In this document: positions 15,421 through 16,975 of the stretch, in pieces
How the letters are laid out: each line of letters opens with the position of its first letter
How positions within the stretch are numbered: the stretch's first letter is position 1
Source: Bryobacterales bacterium
Lineage (GTDB): Bacteria > Acidobacteriota > Terriglobia > Bryobacterales > Bryobacteraceae
Assembly (NCBI GenBank): GCA_003132905.1
Contig: PKZC01000403.1
Location: forward strand, 1-16,975
DNA length: 16,975 bases
Reading direction: 5' to 3'
Position numbers and translations under genes: made by a program
The notes under the pieces: model-generated
Told to the model about the DNA's origin: nothing
Database searches by the model: none
Seen by the model: only the letters and a program-made list of their open reading frames with translations

Positions 15421-15436
15421 AGGCACACGCATTGCA
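15421..15436 (+). promoter_or_regulatory. Candidate sigma-54 promoter P3, before the MerR-like gene
   Basis: AGGCAC-ACGCA-TTGCA matches the -24/-12 consensus TGGCAC-N5-TTGCA at every position but the first. It is the best match in the window. Transcription would start near 15447, giving a 14-nt leader that just includes the GAGG (15451-15454) before ATG 15461. The dyad at 15311-15325 is placed as an upstream enhancer. Confidence 0.7.
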
Positions 15437-15460
15437 AACTAGCCGTCCCAGAGGTCTGAC

Positions 15461-15718
15461 ATGCCTGCGTCAATTCGAATTGAAGCGGAGGCTCTGAAAC
15501 TGCGCGTCACAGTTGCGGAACTGCGCCGATTCGCGAAAGCCGGTCTAATCGAGGTTGTCGAGCGCGATGGAGAGTGTTTCCTAACGGCGGAGAGTGCATC
15601 GAAAGCGCAGCTGATACTGGGCTTGCTCAGAACGCGCCAGCTAAACCTGACTCAAATTGGCGGAATAGTCGCAAGACTGGCTCCTCCGTATCGACTCGAG
15701 GACATCCGTTGGGTTTGA
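15461..15718 (+). CDS. Small MerR-type helix-turn-helix protein (85 aa)
   Basis: The protein is about the size of a MerR DNA-binding domain alone. Residues ~14-72 follow the MerR winged-helix pattern: a first helix-turn-helix (VTVAELRRFAKAGLIEV), a wing (ERDGECFLTAES) and a second helical pair (LILGLLRTRQLNLTQIGGIV). The usual long dimerisation helix and effector domain are missing, as in excisionase-like or MlrA-like short forms. ATG 15461 has GAGG 6 nt upstream. It is the first gene after the candidate promoter P3, and the zinc-ribbon ORF starts at its stop codon. DNA binding is likely; the target is unknown. Confidence 0.72.
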   Translation: MPASIRIEAEALKLRVTVAELRRFAKAGLIEVVERDGECFLTAESASKAQLILGLLRTRQLNLTQIGGIVARLAPPYRLEDIRWV

Positions 15719-15981
15719 CCAAACCTGTGATCGAACTGGATCGAATGCTAAGTCTTCCGCAGTTAGCTGCCGACTACCGGCTGCTCGAATGTATGCGCTG
15801 CCGCTGTGGAAAGCGAAAGATCGTCGGAGAGCCACTCTGCGGTGAATGCTGGATCATATTACTGCCAAAGTACCAGTGTGCGCTCGAAACAGCTCGTCCC
15901 GCTACTACATTTGCGATCGCTTATCGTTCTGCAACGGATTATCTCGACTGCAGATCGCAGGTACGAGCAAAGTCAAAATAG
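15715..15981 (+). CDS. Small zinc-ribbon-like protein, hypothetical
   Basis: About 88 aa if read from TTG 15715, whose codon overlaps the MerR-like stop (TTGA); GTG 15727 and ATG 15745 are later options, so the start is uncertain. Cysteines are arranged CMRCRCG ... LCGEC in a ~20-residue span, as expected for a zinc ribbon or rubredoxin-like knuckle. The rest is helical (KYQCALETARPATTFAIAYRSATDYL). The frame is open from 15574, but that part shadows the MerR-like gene. I do not recognise the family. Close coupling to the HTH gene suggests a shared role. Confidence 0.6.
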   Translation: MTKPVIELDRMLSLPQLAADYRLLECMRCRCGKRKIVGEPLCGECWIILLPKYQCALETARPATTFAIAYRSATDYLDCRSQVRAKSK

Positions 15982-15990
15982 GACCCAGGG

Positions 15991-16182
15991 GTGGAATCCG
16001 ACGACAACGACAAAAATTCGAATCGCGTTGATGACGTCATGGCGGCGTATCAGCGGCGACTTGTCCCCAGGGAGCTACAGTTATTTCCCCACTCGACGAT
16101 TCTGTCAATAGCTCAGCAGTCTGAGCCTATCGCCCGTGCGCAGGAGCGAGGAGAGGCAAGATGCCCAAGAATAAGGAATTGA
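15991..16182 (+). CDS. Possible small protein (63 aa), uncertain
   Basis: GTG 15991 has AGGA 7 nt upstream and lies 9 nt after the zinc-ribbon stop. The product is acidic at first (ESDDNDKN), then polar-helical (VDDVMAAYQRRLVPRELQL). Its end overlaps the roadblock gene start by 22 nt in another frame. No domain is recognised. Third-position GC in its first half is high, as in the neighbours, which supports coding; small size and the overlap argue caution. Confidence 0.4.
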   Translation: MESDDNDKNSNRVDDVMAAYQRRLVPRELQLFPHSTILSIAQQSEPIARAQERGEARCPRIRN

Positions 16183-16532
16183 AGGATCAAATGGCGGCGC
16201 TTCGCAGAGCAGTGCCCGAGCTGTATGGCTTGTTGCTGGCGTCGAACGAGGGGCTTCCCATTGCACACTCGCTATCCAATGGCACGGATCCGGACCGTAT
16301 AGGAGCCTTGGCCGCCGCAGTTTCTAGCATGGGAAGACGAATTGCCGATTGCATGAACGTCGGCACCCTCGGGGACGTCTCAATTTGTGCTGAAAAAGGT
16401 ACGGTCTTCTTCTATGCAGCTGGTTCGCGAGCGGTGTTAGTGGCGCTCGGCCCAAATGGTTGTAACGCGGGCTTAGTTCACCTTGAAGCCGGGATGACAG
16501 CCCAGAATATGGGCGCCCGGTTCGATTCATGA
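16161..16532 (+). CDS. Roadblock/LC7-domain protein
   Basis: The 123-aa protein is one roadblock/LC7 domain: N-terminal helix (KDQMAALRRAVPELYGLLLA), strand-turn with EGLPIAHS, central helix (GALAAAVSSMGRRIADCM) and strands ending in VLVALGPNGCNAGL. Bacterial members (MglB-like) act as dimers, often on small Ras-like GTPases or as scaffolds; no GTPase gene is in the window. ATG 16161 has a strong Shine-Dalgarno (GGAGAGG, ending 4 nt before it). It may be the last gene of the small-gene run after promoter P3. Confidence 0.9.
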   Translation: MPKNKELKDQMAALRRAVPELYGLLLASNEGLPIAHSLSNGTDPDRIGALAAAVSSMGRRIADCMNVGTLGDVSICAEKGTVFFYAAGSRAVLVALGPNGCNAGLVHLEAGMTAQNMGARFDS

Positions 16533-16629
16533 GAAATGGCCCATCTTTCCCCGTTTGAGCTGGCACGTGTGCTTTGTTTGGATCAGCGGTGAGTTTGTGT
16601 ATCCGTCAGCGCCGCGGGAGGTAGGCGTT

Positions 16630-16974
16630 GTGAATATACGTAGGTTCGAATATACTAAGTGTGTGACGGACCCCCTTCGGCGCTTCAAGGCTGAAATCTT
16701 TCAGGCCTTAGCTCACCCGACGCGAATCGCCATGGTCGAAGCTCTCCGCGACGGGGAACTATCTGCAGGTGCTCTGGTGGAAAAGCTGGAAATCGAGCAG
16801 GCAAATGCGTCGCAACATCTTTCGATTCTGCGGGCCAAGTTGATCGTGGTCAGCCGCAAAGTAGGAAACCAGGTCTTCTATTCGCTGCGAGATACCGTGT
16901 TGATTGAGGTTCTGGACATCCTGCGCCGCTACTTCTGTTCTCAATTAGCTAACACCACTGGCGTCCGGTTATAA
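16630..16974 (+). CDS. ArsR/SmtB-family transcriptional regulator
   Basis: Read from GTG 16630 the product has 114 aa. It contains a winged helix: FKAEIFQALAHPTRIAMVEAL, then LSAGALVEKLEIEQANASQHLSIL as the HTH, and a wing (VSRKVGNQVFYSLRD). The metal-binding ELCVCD-type motif of classic ArsR is absent (the recognition helix has ANASQHL and no cysteine pair), so metal sensing by that route is unlikely. GGGAGG at 16616-16621 gives 8-nt spacing to GTG 16630; the frame is open to 16555, but without such a signal. It follows the roadblock gene by 97 nt. Confidence 0.88.
   Translation: MNIRRFEYTKCVTDPLRRFKAEIFQALAHPTRIAMVEALRDGELSAGALVEKLEIEQANASQHLSILRAKLIVVSRKVGNQVFYSLRDTVLIEVLDILRRYFCSQLANTTGVRL
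16632..16655 (+). repeat. Direct repeat GAATATAC, two copies at the ArsR gene start
   Basis: GAATATAC occurs at 16632-16639 and 16648-16655, 16 nt apart, right after the chosen start codon. AT-rich repeats near the start of a small regulator gene are often operator sites, so autorepression is possible. The copies could also be simple coding sequence. Confidence 0.3.
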
Positions 16975-16975
16975 G

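Noticed and set aside
16561..16576. TGGCAC box before the ArsR gene as a sigma-54 promoter
   Set aside because: The -24 box is perfect, but no GC or TTGC follows at the required spacing.
1..16975. tRNA, rRNA, CRISPR array, insertion sequence or prophage genes
   Set aside because: No cloverleaf, spaced repeats, transposase or phage structural genes were seen on either strand.

Overview
The window (about 17 kb, moderately high GC) reads like a bacterial chromosome from a soil-type lineage. An Acidobacteriota-like origin is my guess, based on the gene mix (hydrogenase-4-like complex without NiFe ligands, NtrC-type two-component system, roadblock/LC7 protein); no rRNA or marker gene here proves it. 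Apart from the last stretch, where genes are small, the genes are densely packed and all convincing genes are on the + strand.

Layout. (1) 1-1454: the 3' part of a malic enzyme with a C-terminal phosphotransacetylase-like domain (MaeB type), with a frameshift near its end at a doubled TTAA. (2) 1455-4825: a regulatory stretch, a small TPR-like ORF, then a membrane-bound PAS histidine kinase and a sigma-54-dependent NtrC-family response regulator overlapping by 4 nt. (3) 4879-14844: seven genes for a membrane complex related to hydrogenase-4 and complex I: two equally long HyfB-like antiporter subunits, HyfC (NuoH-like), HyfE, HyfF (antiporter-like), HyfG (NuoC-NuoD fusion) and a ferredoxin-NuoB fusion (HyfH-HyfI). 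(4) 14857-15291: a GNAT acetyltransferase in the same run. (5) 15461-16975: small genes: a MerR-type HTH protein, a zinc-ribbon protein, an uncertain 63-aa ORF, a roadblock/LC7 protein and an ArsR-type regulator.

The membrane complex should not be a hydrogenase. All four cysteines that bind NiFe in HycE/HyfG are replaced, and the large subunit ends where HycE ends after protease maturation. The small subunit keeps all four cysteines of the proximal (N2-type) cluster. The fused ferredoxin domain has lost exactly the cysteines of one of its two clusters. This fits the described energy-converting hydrogenase-related (Ehr) complexes, whose redox partner is unknown. Three antiporter-type subunits plus a NuoH-like subunit suggest ion translocation coupled to electron transfer.

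Regulation is the most distinctive signal. The dyad CTGCAA-N3-TTGCAG occurs in two intergenic regions (6934-6948, 15311-15325). Each lies 104-106 nt upstream of a good -24/-12 (sigma-54) promoter, one before the second hyfB, the other before the MerR-like gene. A near-perfect third copy (1533-1547) lies before the two-component genes, 50 nt from another -24/-12 match. A further -24/-12 match (4847-4862) lies just before the first hyfB. I infer that the NtrC-type regulator at 3449-4825 binds this dyad and drives the hydrogenase-related complex, the small-gene cluster and perhaps its own operon as one regulon.
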